64,000 nt of DNA from an uncultured Schlesneria sp. (lineage in GTDB: Bacteria > Planctomycetota > Planctomycetia > Planctomycetales > Planctomycetaceae), in contig CAIVEI010000097.1 of NCBI GenBank assembly GCA_903904835.1, forward strand, positions 1-64,000, written 5' to 3'. Positions within the stretch are counted from its first letter, which is position 1, and each line of letters opens with the position of its first letter. Under the pieces are notes generated by a model, which made no database searches, was not told the DNA's origin, and saw nothing but the letters and a program-made list of their open reading frames with translations. Shown in pieces: positions 38,065-47,353 of the stretch. The position numbers were made by a program, and so were the translations under genes.

Positions 38065-38556
38065 ATGGTAATGACGGACAATAAGACAAAACCGCAGGCC
38101 GGTTCCCCACGCAAGAAAGTCCTCGCAATCGCTTCGCGCGGGGGGCACTGGATTCAATTGTTAAGGTTGAGGCCCGCGTTTAGCGACTGCGACATCACGT
38201 TTGTGACGACCGATCCTGCCTACCAGACGATGGTCGACGGAGCGAAGTTTTGTGTTGTCACGGAAGCAACCCGCTTTCAGAAGCTGAAAATTCTCAAGAT
38301 GGCAACCCAGATGCTCTGGATTATCGTTCGGTTCCGGCCGAATGTGGTGGTGACGACCGGAGCCGCGCCAGGTTACATTGCCATTCGACTGGGGAAATGG
38401 TTTGGGGCGAAGACGTTGTGGATTGACAGTATTGCCAATGCAGAAGAATTGTCGCTCTCTGGACGTCTTGCATTGAAATATGCCGACGCAACATTGACTC
38501 AGTGGGAGCATCTTTCCGGCTCAGACGGCATCGATTATCACGGAGCCGTCATATGA
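38065..38556 (+). CDS. Alg14/PssD-like glycosyltransferase subunit
   Basis: About 163 residues. VLAIASRGGHWIQLLRLRPA and TFVTTDPAYQTMV are typical of the Alg14/PssD/EpsE membrane-anchoring subunit, and RPNVVVTTGAAPGYIAIRLG is the family glycine motif. In related systems it pairs with an Alg13/PssE subunit to make one glycosyltransferase. Here the next gene begins within its stop codon (ATGA), so the pair is translationally coupled. The ATG at 38065 is used; one at 38071 is equally possible. The first frame (37984) overlaps the previous gene by 34 bases and looks false. Confidence 0.85.
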   Translation: MVMTDNKTKPQAGSPRKKVLAIASRGGHWIQLLRLRPAFSDCDITFVTTDPAYQTMVDGAKFCVVTEATRFQKLKILKMATQMLWIIVRFRPNVVVTTGAAPGYIAIRLGKWFGAKTLWIDSIANAEELSLSGRLALKYADATLTQWEHLSGSDGIDYHGAVI

Positions 38557-39587
38557 TCTTCGTCACGGTCGGGAACATGGATCCGTTCGATCGATTGGTC
38601 AAGGCGATCGATCATTGGGCCTTATCAAATCCGAGTGACGAAAAGGTGTTAGCCCAAATCGGAGATGGACAATACATTCCAACGAATTGCGAATACGTCA
38701 GACGCATGACACCGGATGAGTTTGAAAAGAATTTCCGAGAGGCTCGCCTGGTTGTTTCACACGCCGGAATAGGGACAATTATCACTGCCCTGGAGCTCGG
38801 AAAACCAATTATCGTCGTGCCTAAAAAAGCTTCTCTTGGCGAACAACGGAATGAACATCAACTCGCGACCGTTCGGCACTTCAGGCGATCAGAATTGATG
38901 ATGGTCGCCGATTCGGAAACGGATCTGACCGGTGTCCTGTCGCGTTGGAATTCCGGCACGAGGGCGACGCAAGAACTGACTGCGGAAAACGTAAAAAAAG
39001 AGGCGTGGAGTCCCGATGAGAAATTGCTGAAGTACGTGCGAAACTTCATTCAGGATCAACCCCAATCGGGTATGATTCTGTTGACGGTAGGTAACGAACC
39101 AATGGATCGTTTGGTCAAAGCCTTCGACGAGTGGATCGGACGCCGTCCTGATGTTCAAATCAAGGGGGCTGTCGCCCAAATCGCGAATGGGAAATATGTT
39201 CCTAAAAATTGTGATTTCATCCGATTTATGACACCAGCAGTCTATCGGCAAATGTTTGATCAGGCCAAGTTGATTGTCGCACATGCGGGCATTGGAACAA
39301 TCATTACCGCCATGAATGCCAATCGACTGATTGTCGTGATGCCAAGGCAGGCCAGGTTTGGTGAAACACGCAACGATCACCAGTTGGCGACAGTGAAACA
39401 TTTTTCACCCTCACCACAAAGGTTGATTGCCGAGTCGGAGGCGGAACTGGACGAAGTCCTTGACCGAGCGATTGAGTTGAATCGGATTCAAATGGCTGAC
39501 TCATCGTCGTTAAGTGTCTCGGCGCAACGGCCGCCTGATGAATCTTTGCTCTGTTTTTTGCGGGAATTCGTTTCGAGCGGCGCTTAA
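38553..39587 (+). CDS. Tandem double Alg13/PssE-like glycosyltransferase
   Basis: 344 residues made of two Alg13-like domains in one chain. Domain 1 (residues 1-137) starts MIFVTVGNMDPFDRLVKAID and contains VVSHAGIGTIITALELGKP, followed by EQRNEHQLATVRHF. After a linker of about 35 residues, domain 2 (174-305) starts MILLTVGNEPMDRLVKAFDE and has VAHAGIGTIITAMNANR and ETRNDHQLATVKHF. Both keep the HAGIGTI loop that binds UDP-GlcNAc in Alg13/MurG-type enzymes. Usual family members have one such domain of about 160 residues. The gene is coupled to the Alg14-like gene by a 4-base overlap. Confidence 0.88.
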   Translation: MIFVTVGNMDPFDRLVKAIDHWALSNPSDEKVLAQIGDGQYIPTNCEYVRRMTPDEFEKNFREARLVVSHAGIGTIITALELGKPIIVVPKKASLGEQRNEHQLATVRHFRRSELMMVADSETDLTGVLSRWNSGTRATQELTAENVKKEAWSPDEKLLKYVRNFIQDQPQSGMILLTVGNEPMDRLVKAFDEWIGRRPDVQIKGAVAQIANGKYVPKNCDFIRFMTPAVYRQMFDQAKLIVAHAGIGTIITAMNANRLIVVMPRQARFGETRNDHQLATVKHFSPSPQRLIAESEAELDEVLDRAIELNRIQMADSSSLSVSAQRPPDESLLCFLREFVSSGA

Positions 39588-39698
39588 TTGATAAATTGCG
39601 AATTTTTCAAGTAGCCGGTCATCGAGACGTTGCGTTATGACATTCGGCGGCTACAACTATCCCGACTGGTGGGATTGTTCTTATTGGCGGGGGGTATT

Positions 39699-40598
39699 AT
39701 GCCGGGTAATCAAGAGCATCGTCGCAAAGGAATTATACTTGCGGGAGGATCCGGAACACGACTTTACCCGGTGACGCATGTCGTCAGTAAACAGTTACTG
39801 CCGATCTACGACAAGCCAATGATTTACTATCCTTTGTCAACGTTGATGCTGTCGGGAATGCGGCAGATTCTGCTCATCAGCACTCCGCAAGATTTACCCC
39901 TATTCCGCCGATTACTCGGCGACGGATCTCAGTGGGGCATCGAGTTGGTCTACGCGGAACAACCTCGTCCTGAAGGACTGGCTCAGGCGTTCATCATCGG
40001 AGCGCCGTTTGTCGGCAATGATCCTTCGTGTCTCATCCTGGGCGACAACATTTTCTACGGACATGATCTGGCAGCTTCACTTCAGGCCGCTGACGTGCGC
40101 ACCGCAGGGGCAACGGTGTTCGCCTATCATGTTCAAGATGCTCGAAGTTATGGGGTGGTGGAGTTTGGTGTCGATGGGCAAGCCATTTCGCTTGAAGAAA
40201 AACCGCAGATACCGCGGTCAAATTACGCCGTTACGGGTCTTTACTTCTACGACAATGATGTCCTTCAGATCGCCAAAGATCTAAGACCATCGGCGAGAGG
40301 GGAACTGGAAATCACGGATGTCAACCGGGCGTATCTGGATTCGCATCGGTTACATGTGGAAATTCTCGGACGTGGTAGCGCCTGGCTCGACACGGGAACA
40401 CACGATTCGCTTCTCGATGCGGCCACCTTTGTTTCGGTGCTCGAGAACCGCCAGGGGCTGAAAATTGCTTGCCCAGAGGAAATTGCTTGGCGACATGGGT
40501 ATATTGATTCTGAACATTTGCTGCGTTTGGCTCATCCGCTTGCAAAGACCAATTATGGTCGTTACCTGATCGGTCTCGTCGAATCTGGAAAGCGATAA
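39699..40598 (+). CDS. rmlA: Glucose-1-phosphate thymidylyltransferase
   Basis: Makes dTDP-glucose from glucose-1-phosphate and dTTP. About 299 residues. [20 protein letters not shown] is the nucleotide-binding signature, followed by [32 protein letters not shown], and the C-terminal [18 protein letters not shown]. The ATG at 39699 opens just before the signature; the open frame from 39630 adds 23 hydrophobic residues that I do not trust. The dehydratase rmlB lies 1.6 kb downstream, separated by the UDP-HexNAc dehydrogenase. Confidence 0.95.
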   Translation: MPGNQEHRRKGIILAGGSGTRLYPVTHVVSKQLLPIYDKPMIYYPLSTLMLSGMRQILLISTPQDLPLFRRLLGDGSQWGIELVYAEQPRPEGLAQAFIIGAPFVGNDPSCLILGDNIFYGHDLAASLQAADVRTAGATVFAYHVQDARSYGVVEFGVDGQAISLEEKPQIPRSNYAVTGLYFYDNDVLQIAKDLRPSARGELEITDVNRAYLDSHRLHVEILGRGSAWLDTGTHDSLLDAATFVSVLENRQGLKIACPEEIAWRHGYIDSEHLLRLAHPLAKTNYGRYLIGLVESGKR

Positions 40599-40766
40599 TT
40601 CGGTTTTTTAAGGGCTTGTGATCACAGATTGCTCTGCAAATCATTCCAACGAAAAGCTTGGCGTTATCAGCAAAAATCAGAGACGTCCCAGAATTAAGCC
40701 ATCGCTTGTTTTTTACTTTGCGACGTTCGTTCGGTTTAATCTTTTTACAACAGATACGAATTGACA

Positions 40767-42092
40767 ATGACCACACATGGACTTGCGGAAAAGATCGCTG
40801 GAAAGACTGCGTTGATCGGGGTTATTGGCCTGGGCTACGTTGGCCTGCCCTTGATTCGTGCCTTCGTCCGATCTGGCTTTAAGACGATGGGCTTTGATGT
40901 CGACCAATCGAAAGTCGATAAGCTGAAAGCTGGACAGAGCTATATCAAGCACATTGAAAGCGCTGCGATCGTCGAACTGATTCAGAAAGAGCAATTTGAA
41001 CCAACCTCCGACATGGGGCGCCTCGGAGAAGCTGACTGCATTATCATCTGCGTACCGACGCCGCTGAATGAAAGTCGAGATCCGGATCTCAGCTACATTG
41101 AAGGGACCGCTCACGCAATTGCCAAGACGTTGCGACCGGGGCAACTTGTGGTTCTCGAAAGTACAACGCATCCGACAACCACGCGTGAAAATGTACTTCC
41201 TGTTTTGAATGCAACCGGACTGACGGCAGGAAAGGACTACTTTCTGGCGTTCAGCCCTGAGCGTGAAGATCCTGGAAATCCCAATTTTGAAGCGTCGACC
41301 ATTCCGAAGGTGGTTGGCGGCTATGACACCCAAAGTGGTGACTTGGCGAGCGCAATGTACGGCCACGCCGTTGTGAAGGTTGTGCGAGTTTCCAGCATGG
41401 AGGTCGCTGAAGCGGCTAAGATTCTGGAAAATACGTACCGCGCGGTCAATATCGCGATGGTCAACGAGCTGAAAATGCTCTACGACAAGATGGGCATTGA
41501 TGTCTGGGAAGTGATCGACGCAGCCAAAACCAAACCATTCGGCTTTCAAGCGTTTTATCCTGGCCCGGGACTTGGTGGTCACTGCATTCCAATCGATCCA
41601 TTTTACCTGACGTGGCTGGCGCGAAAGTGGGGCGAACAAACGCGGTTCATCGAATTGGCGGGTGAGATCAACACTCACATGCCGCAATATGTGGTCAGCC
41701 AACTTGCTGAGTTTTTGAACGACGCGGGAAAGCCAATCAAAGGGAGTAAGATTGGGATTCTTGGTGCCGCCTATAAAAAAGACGTCGACGATCCTCGGGA
41801 AAGCCCTACCTTCGAGCTGATGAAATTGCTGATCAAGCGTGGGGCGGTTCTGAGTTATAATGATCCTCACATCCCGTTGTTGCCAAAGATGCGTCATTAT
41901 CCGGGGCTTCCGGAAATGACAAGTCAGGCGTTGACCCCCGAATATCTCGCGGCTCAAGACTGTGTGCTCATCTCGACGGATCATTCTGTTTACGATCACG
42001 ATTTCATCGTCAAGCACAGTTGTATGGTGCTTGATACGCGAAACGCCACGAAGAATGTTAAGGTTGGCCGAGAGAAAATCTTTAAGGCCTGA
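40767..42092 (+). CDS. UDP-N-acetylhexosamine 6-dehydrogenase (WbpA/WecC-like)
   Basis: Oxidises the C6 of a UDP-HexNAc to the uronic acid, using two NAD. About 441 residues. N-terminal NAD loop IGVIGLGYVGLPLI, then CIIICVPTPLNESRDPD, the central KILENTYRAVNIAMVNELK helix and the active-site block PGPGLGGHCIPIDPFYL with the catalytic cysteine; GILGAAYKKDVDDPRESP is in the C-terminal NDP-binding domain. The length and the sequence pattern favour WbpA/WecC over UDP-glucose dehydrogenase. The ATG at 40767 is preferred to the TTG at 40761. Confidence 0.9.
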   Translation: MTTHGLAEKIAGKTALIGVIGLGYVGLPLIRAFVRSGFKTMGFDVDQSKVDKLKAGQSYIKHIESAAIVELIQKEQFEPTSDMGRLGEADCIIICVPTPLNESRDPDLSYIEGTAHAIAKTLRPGQLVVLESTTHPTTTRENVLPVLNATGLTAGKDYFLAFSPEREDPGNPNFEASTIPKVVGGYDTQSGDLASAMYGHAVVKVVRVSSMEVAEAAKILENTYRAVNIAMVNELKMLYDKMGIDVWEVIDAAKTKPFGFQAFYPGPGLGGHCIPIDPFYLTWLARKWGEQTRFIELAGEINTHMPQYVVSQLAEFLNDAGKPIKGSKIGILGAAYKKDVDDPRESPTFELMKLLIKRGAVLSYNDPHIPLLPKMRHYPGLPEMTSQALTPEYLAAQDCVLISTDHSVYDHDFIVKHSCMVLDTRNATKNVKVGREKIFKA

Positions 42093-42179
42093 GCAAAAAA
42101 TTGTGCGATTTCCGCCAGGTTTCTCGGTCACTGACCACTGTTGTCAAAAAAGTTGGCAGTCTCGTCAGGAGAAGGAATA

Positions 42180-43235
42180 ATGAAAATCGTCGTCACGGGT
42201 GGAGCTGGCTTTATTGGGTCGGCAGTTATCCGACATTTGATTTCTGAGACTCAACATTCCGTTGTTAATGTCGACTGTTTGACGTACGCTGGAAATCTCA
42301 GCACGCTCGATGTTGTGAGCTCCAGTTCTCGATATTCTTTTGAGAAGGTTAATATTTGCGACTCAGCAGCCGTTCAGGGTGTCTTCGAGCGACATCGACC
42401 CGATGCGGTCATGCATCTGGCTGCAGAATCGCATGTCGACCGTTCGATTGATGGCCCTAGCGCATTTATTCAAACGAATGTTGTTGGCACTTACAACATG
42501 CTGGAAGCAAGTCGACGACATCGGCATTCGCTTCCCGCGGATAAACAGGACGAATTTCGGTTCCATCACATTTCGACCGATGAAGTCTACGGCTCACTTG
42601 GCGACGAAGGATTGTTTACGGAAGAGACTTCGTATGATCCAAGTTCTCCCTATTCAGCCAGCAAGGCGGCCTCGGATCATCTGGTTCGTGCCTGGAACAG
42701 GACCTACGGTCTGCCCGTAGTGCTGACGAATTGTTCGAATAATTATGGGCCGTTCCAGTATCCTGAAAAATTGATCCCGCTCACGATCATGTCAGCCCTT
42801 GCCGGAAAGCCGCTGCCAGTTTACGGAAAAGGTGAAAATGTGCGGGATTGGCTCTACGTCGATGATCATGCTCGGGCACTTGTTGCAGTTCTCGAGCGCG
42901 GACAGGTAGGGGAGACGTACAATATTGGCGGCAACAGTGAACGAAAAAATATCGATGTCGTGCGTACGATCTGTGCGTTGATGGACGAGCTCAATCAGGG
43001 TTCAGCCCATCGACCTCACGAAAAGCTGATCACATTTGTCACAGACCGACCTGGGCACGACCACCGCTATGCGATCGACGCCAGCAAGATCCGGCGGGAT
43101 CTCAATTGGACACCTCAAGAATCGTTCGCAAGTGGTTTGAAGAAGACCGTGCAATGGTATCTTGCGAACCAGGATTGGTGTGGCCGGGCTGTGGCTGACC
43201 GTTACGCCGGCGAGCGATTAGGGCTCAAGAATTGA
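42180..43235 (+). CDS. rmlB: dTDP-glucose 4,6-dehydratase
   Basis: Converts dTDP-glucose to dTDP-4-keto-6-deoxyglucose. 351 residues. [41 protein letters not shown] with the active-site serine/threonine-aspartate-glutamate, [15 protein letters not shown] with YxxxK, and [18 protein letters not shown] are all family hallmarks. The ATG at 42180 has AGGAGAAGGAA immediately upstream and is clearly the start. No rmlC or rmlD is found in the window, so the product could become rhamnose with enzymes elsewhere or another 6-deoxysugar. Confidence 0.96.
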   Translation: MKIVVTGGAGFIGSAVIRHLISETQHSVVNVDCLTYAGNLSTLDVVSSSSRYSFEKVNICDSAAVQGVFERHRPDAVMHLAAESHVDRSIDGPSAFIQTNVVGTYNMLEASRRHRHSLPADKQDEFRFHHISTDEVYGSLGDEGLFTEETSYDPSSPYSASKAASDHLVRAWNRTYGLPVVLTNCSNNYGPFQYPEKLIPLTIMSALAGKPLPVYGKGENVRDWLYVDDHARALVAVLERGQVGETYNIGGNSERKNIDVVRTICALMDELNQGSAHRPHEKLITFVTDRPGHDHRYAIDASKIRRDLNWTPQESFASGLKKTVQWYLANQDWCGRAVADRYAGERLGLKN

Positions 43236-43756
43236 AGATTCGTCGACCCGCACGGCTGTTGAATCGGGTGTTCCTGGCATCTTGCGAACTTCCCGCCAGT
43301 ACACGGGTATTGGATTGGATTCAGCGGTTTTTCGTCGAGAATTCATGGAATCGATCAAACAGATCAGCAGGGCAGCCATCTGGCAAAGAAAGCTGCCTCT
43401 CCAGTTGATGGAGCGCTTCCAAATCAACTGTATCTCCATCTGGTTATCACCCATCAACCAAATGGAATCGACTCCAGCCCTTCTCTGTTCGTTCTCGCGG
43501 AACATACAAAGCTCAGGCCCGCGCCGCATAAGAGCGAATATAAGCGCACCTGCCGATGCTCATCGTAACTTGACGCATCGAACGCGATGAAGTTGAGCTT
43601 GCGAGCTCGACCGTTAAGCCATTCTCTCACTTCCTCCCTCTCCTTCTCGGAATGAGATGGCTTCGGCCCTATCCGTTCCCATGAAACACGTTTCTTTTCC
43701 GGCCAATCCAGGCTCGGTGGGGTGTTCTCGATTTCGTCAGTTAACACGTAACTCAC
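43218..43756 (-). pseudogene. Possible broken small gene
   Basis: Two overlapping minus-strand frames: 43454-43756 (about 100 residues, polar and charged, ending after GLSFVCSARTNREG) and 43218-43529 (with FRENEQRRAGVDSIWL and a hydrophobic stretch WRGSFLCQMAALLICLID). They would make one protein if a frame shift occurred near 43510, but nothing proves that. The 3' end of the second frame overlaps the end of rmlB by 18 bases. I do not recognise either part. It may also be chance reading frames. Confidence 0.2.
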
Positions 43757-44282
43757 CTCCAGATAGGACGTTCTCGCTGCTCCTCAAGAAACATTCAGAC
43801 AAATCAGGGAATCCCCGATGCTGAACGACACAAAGTTATTAAAATCTTCGAACACATACTGTTGGCAAGTGATTCACACTGGATCGGTTTCATGTTGACG
43901 TTGGCCCACCACCGTAAATAAAACAAAAGCTCATTATTGGCCACCACCCATCCTACAGGATCGTTCCACTTCATGTTAATGCACACATAGACACTTTTAT
44001 GGGCACACAACGAACAGGCCGCAGTCAACACAATTGAACACTCGCGATACATTTAGTTTTTTTCAAACACCTTGATTCTTATCGATTTTTAATACGTAGC
44101 AGTAAAATAGCAACAGAATGAAGATTAATGATTGACTTTCGGTAAATTGGGGGTTAAGTTTGACCTGCCGTGATTCATTTCCAACTCGCAGGCCTGCTCG
44201 TTTTTTGCTCGCAATATATTCACCGCCTTCAACACGCGTCGTTTTGCACCGCATACTTATACACTTAAATCACTTTTCTCGA

Positions 44283-44290
44283 ACACGTGT
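44283..44290. promoter_or_regulatory. ACACGTGT palindrome, site 2
   Basis: Perfect eight-base palindrome within TCGAACACGTGTC, identical over 13 bases to site 1 at 23743. About 490 bases before the beta-helix gene. Confidence 0.4.
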
Positions 44291-44691
44291 CGTTTTTTTT
44301 CGCTTATTCGGTATTGACGTCTGATTCGCGTTTCGGTTCACACGACATAGAAACATCTCGTGTCCTGCAAGATTCAATAAATCATTCGCGATGCTTGGCG
44401 GTTACTTCTATGTGCGCGTGGCAGGATACGTTGAGCTTGTACGACAGCCGTGCGCGTTGCGACGCGGGGCTTTTGACTACCTCTACCCTGTTAAGTTCAT
44501 TGATATAGAGAACCTCGTGGTAACACTTTACGATTTATCAAACACTACACTTCTACTCGAGAGGGGGAATTAAATATAAGTCGATAGCGGACTTAGTAGA
44601 GATTCGATGAATGGATTCGTTAGATATCCGGGCTGTTTGATTAAAGCTACTGAGCTGCGGGCCAGGTACAGTGAGCTTCACGTGACCGGAA

Positions 44692-44699
44692 ACACGTGT
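44692..44699. promoter_or_regulatory. ACACGTGT palindrome, site 3
   Basis: Same palindrome, extended to AACACGTGTT, about 84 bases before the start of the beta-helix gene. Its position near a likely promoter makes it the best operator candidate of the group. Confidence 0.45.
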
Positions 44700-44782
44700 T
44701 GATTGTTATTTTAGGACATTTTGTCGTTCGCGCTTACGCTTCTGTTGTTTTACTGCAGTAACGCCAAATCCAAGGAAACAAT

Positions 44783-46219
44783 ATGACTATTATTTCGTCG
44801 GCCAAAACGTATGGTTACTCGCTATTGTGTATGGCGGTTTGTTCATCGCTACATGCTCAGGCCACTCCGATTGGTTGTGGTGTTCCAAAAAGGCCGGTCC
44901 ACATTTACTATGCCGACCCGGTCAAGGGCAGTATGAATGGAGATGGCTCAGCGATGCGGCCATGGAGTACTCTACAGGCGGTCTTCGAAGCCGGTTTGAT
45001 CAACGGGCAGGATAAGGCGAGCGGTGTGGTACATGCGGGGGACTTAATTTACTTGATGACGGGGTACCATGGAAAAATTAATATCGACCCTTGGCATGGC
45101 TCTGGGAAGGTGCTCAACACGGACTTCATTACGATCCAAGGGGCTCCTGGAAATCTGCCCGTCTTAGGCCCTCTTTATGGCCAGCAAGCTTCACATTGGG
45201 TGTTTCGGGGATTGATTTTTCAAAATCCTCCAGAAGGAGCTGTGGGGGAACTGGTGTATTTTAACCACACAGACAACATACTCTTCGATAAAAACACGTG
45301 TTATTCTGTACCCGATGCGACAAACTGGACACCAACGGACTGGGCGAATTCTTGCTCAGGCCTGGGGATCTATATCGATACTTCAACTTCGTGCACAATT
45401 AGCAGAAATAACTTTTCAAATCTGGAAGGCGGTGCTGGCATTGGGGGTGATGGAATAATTTTTACTCAAAACACAATCGATTATTTTGCTAATGATGGAA
45501 TCGATTTTTTTGCAAGCAATTGTATTATCAGTCAGAACGTGATAACAAACCATTATGGTTTATGGAACGATGGGTATCATCATGACGGCATGCAAGGCTG
45601 GACTTATTGGGATTCAGCCTCGACATCGAATGTCGTGATCGATCGAAATCTGGTGATTGCCTCAACCGGCGCTTATGCCGCAATCCCAATTGTCCCAACT
45701 GGTGGCGCCGACGATTATCTCCAGGGGATCTCGATCTTTGATGGAGTATGGAACAATGTCACGGTTACTAATAACGTCGTGGTTGCAAGACAAGCGTACC
45801 ACGGCCTCAGCCTCTATGGTATGACAAACGCCACGATTGAAAATAATACTGTCATCGGTCAGTTCGCAAATGGGTTTAATCAAGTATGGCTTGGCGTATT
45901 TGTTAGCCAAACTGGTGCACCTCCAGTAAATGTTGCCGTGCGGAACAATATTGCAAATGCGTTCGCTCTGGCGTCCGGGGTTAGCTATGACCATAACCTT
46001 GCCTTTGTCGATATTGGACTGAACCTTGGCGTCCCCATCGTGGATCCGCAAACTGTTTTTGTTAATTACTCAGGGTCAACGGGGATTCCTTATGATTTCC
46101 ATCTGTGCTCAGGGAGTCCGGCAATCGGAACAGGTACTTCGGCAGGCGCTCCGACGGTTGATTTCAGCGGGAAAGTGCGCAGTCCAAGCAGTATCGATAT
46201 CGGGGCTTACGCGTATTAG
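44783..46219 (+). CDS. Secreted right-handed beta-helix protein
   Basis: 478 residues. A signal peptide is evident (hydrophobic YSLLCMAVCSSLHA, cleavage near residue 25), followed by a domain starting HIYYADPVKGSMNGDGSAMR (like other planctomycete and bacterial beta-helix proteins with GDGS...PW.TLQ) and then repeated short strands such as NNFSNL, NTIDYF, NNVVVAR, ENNTVIG typical of pectin-lyase-like parallel beta-helices. It ends in IDIGAYAY. It may cut or bind the exported polysaccharide. No sorting signal of PEP-CTERM type is seen at the C terminus. A further ACACGTGT lies inside the gene at 45294-45301. Confidence 0.8.
   Translation: MTIISSAKTYGYSLLCMAVCSSLHAQATPIGCGVPKRPVHIYYADPVKGSMNGDGSAMRPWSTLQAVFEAGLINGQDKASGVVHAGDLIYLMTGYHGKINIDPWHGSGKVLNTDFITIQGAPGNLPVLGPLYGQQASHWVFRGLIFQNPPEGAVGELVYFNHTDNILFDKNTCYSVPDATNWTPTDWANSCSGLGIYIDTSTSCTISRNNFSNLEGGAGIGGDGIIFTQNTIDYFANDGIDFFASNCIISQNVITNHYGLWNDGYHHDGMQGWTYWDSASTSNVVIDRNLVIASTGAYAAIPIVPTGGADDYLQGISIFDGVWNNVTVTNNVVVARQAYHGLSLYGMTNATIENNTVIGQFANGFNQVWLGVFVSQTGAPPVNVAVRNNIANAFALASGVSYDHNLAFVDIGLNLGVPIVDPQTVFVNYSGSTGIPYDFHLCSGSPAIGTGTSAGAPTVDFSGKVRSPSSIDIGAYAY
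45294..45301. promoter_or_regulatory. ACACGTGT palindrome, site 4 (intragenic)
   Basis: Fourth copy of the palindrome, inside the beta-helix coding region. Its extension AAACACGTGTT resembles site 3. Confidence 0.3.
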
Positions 46220-46492
46220 AAGTTGTGTGGCCCGTCAACCTCCTCTCCTTTAGTTTGCGTTGCACTTGAAAGAGTAGCGGCATTCAGGTTTTGCGGGCAA
46301 AGGTCTCGCCAATACCGAGATGCACGCCGAAAATGGAGCTTGCGAAATAACCCCACGCCGAGGGCGGAAGCCGAGAGTGATTTCAATCGCTTTGTTTGCC
46401 TTCACTTGATGCGCCCGAAGTTAATTCGTGGTTCAAAAAGTTCAATTGAAAAGATGGGACTATTTTCAGCATTCACCGCAGAGCGTTTTCGA

Positions 46493-46531
46493 AAGGGGCA
46501 GGTGTCGCAATGGCCTTGCCCCTTCTTTTTT
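46493..46531 (+). terminator. Rho-independent terminator
   Basis: AAGGGGCAGG (46493-46502) pairs with CCTTGCCCCTT (46514-46524) with one bulged base, followed by C and six T. It ends transcription from the beta-helix gene, whose stop is about 270 bases upstream, and separates it from the exosortase operon. Confidence 0.7.
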
Positions 46532-47149
46532 CTAAACAAACGGACATTCTTTTAAAAAGCCGTGACGACTTCTGATTAACCATTTCGTGGAGTTGGTGGC
46601 TGGCAATCTTCAGTTTGAGTTGCACCAGACCAAGCCTTTCTCCGAAAAACGCTGGTGCAGATCGACAATGCCGTGCAAAGAAGTTGCGACTGGTCCAAAA
46701 ATCGCTGTAATTCAATCTGTCTGATTCAAATGTTCGTTTGATGCGATATCGTGGATTGGCCTTGGTTGAGGCGAAATTTGGGATCGCCGTCAGTCACCAA
46801 AGATTGTTTTGCCTTGCTTTATTTTGCTGCAATGGCCGAGACGAGTCGAAGCGTGAACTGCATTGAGTCTGTTTTCTTCATCGAGAATTCACACGATTTT
46901 CTTCGATAACTCGCTACTAAAGCTTACCTTTAAATCGCACACTGAGTGGCTGACTGGGTGGGAAACGAAGCGATTCGAGTTCTCGGTCGGTTTGGTTGAA
47001 GAAAGAGCTTTCAAAATGCGATGGTTAAGCGGGACGGCTTTAAAAAAGAGCCAGTTAACGGTTAAGCCGAAAAATTTTAAGCCCTTGTTTCGCAAGCCTT
47101 TCGTTGAGATGCTGCTGCGGACGTATGGCGGTAGCGTGGTTTGATTTTA

Positions 47150-47165
47150 TGGCACGAATTTTGCT
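47150..47165 (+). promoter_or_regulatory. Sigma-54 (RpoN) -24/-12 promoter
   Basis: TGGCAC-GAATT-TTGCT matches the consensus TGGCAC-N5-TTGCW at every fixed position, with the GG and GC at the correct ten-base separation. It lies about 189 bases before the chosen exosortase start, leaving room for a long leader. Sigma-54 control of exosortase/PEP-CTERM genes is known in other bacteria. Confidence 0.7.
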
Positions 47166-47353
47166 GAAAAATTAGATTCCAGCGGCGTGACCTTGATTCG
47201 GCGTAAAGAGCCAGATCGAACCGAGAAAGTCTTGCAATCGAATACGTCAAAGAACGGAATTTGTGATTCAATCATCGTTTTGGTAGGTAAATAACTGTTG
47301 TTCGAAGAATGGTTTGTTATGATTTCTGGTTGTCACTTGTAGGAAAGGCATCG

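Larger units (their letters stand above)
43236..44782. other. Long region without a secure gene
   Basis: About 1.5 kb between rmlB and the beta-helix protein. A possible broken gene occupies 43218-43756; the remainder (43757-44782) has no credible coding frame. It contains ACACGTGT palindromes at 44283-44290 and 44692-44699, and is AT-richer than the flanking genes. Confidence 0.5.
46220..47353. other. Non-coding region before the exosortase operon
   Basis: About 1.1 kb. It holds a Rho-independent terminator at 46493-46531 and a perfect sigma-54 promoter at 47150-47165. Open frames such as 46863-47144 show no family features and are probably chance. Confidence 0.6.

Noticed and set aside
40713-42131. 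472-residue minus-strand open frame
   Set aside because: It runs fully antisense to the UDP-HexNAc 6-dehydrogenase gene, whose motifs are clear; the minus frame shows none.
44063-44573. Short open frames around 44063-44573
   Set aside because: They are short, unconserved and overlap on both strands in a region with no ribosome sites.
46863-47144. 93-residue plus-strand frame before the exosortase
   Set aside because: No recognised pattern, no ribosome site, and it ends just before the sigma-54 promoter; probably chance.
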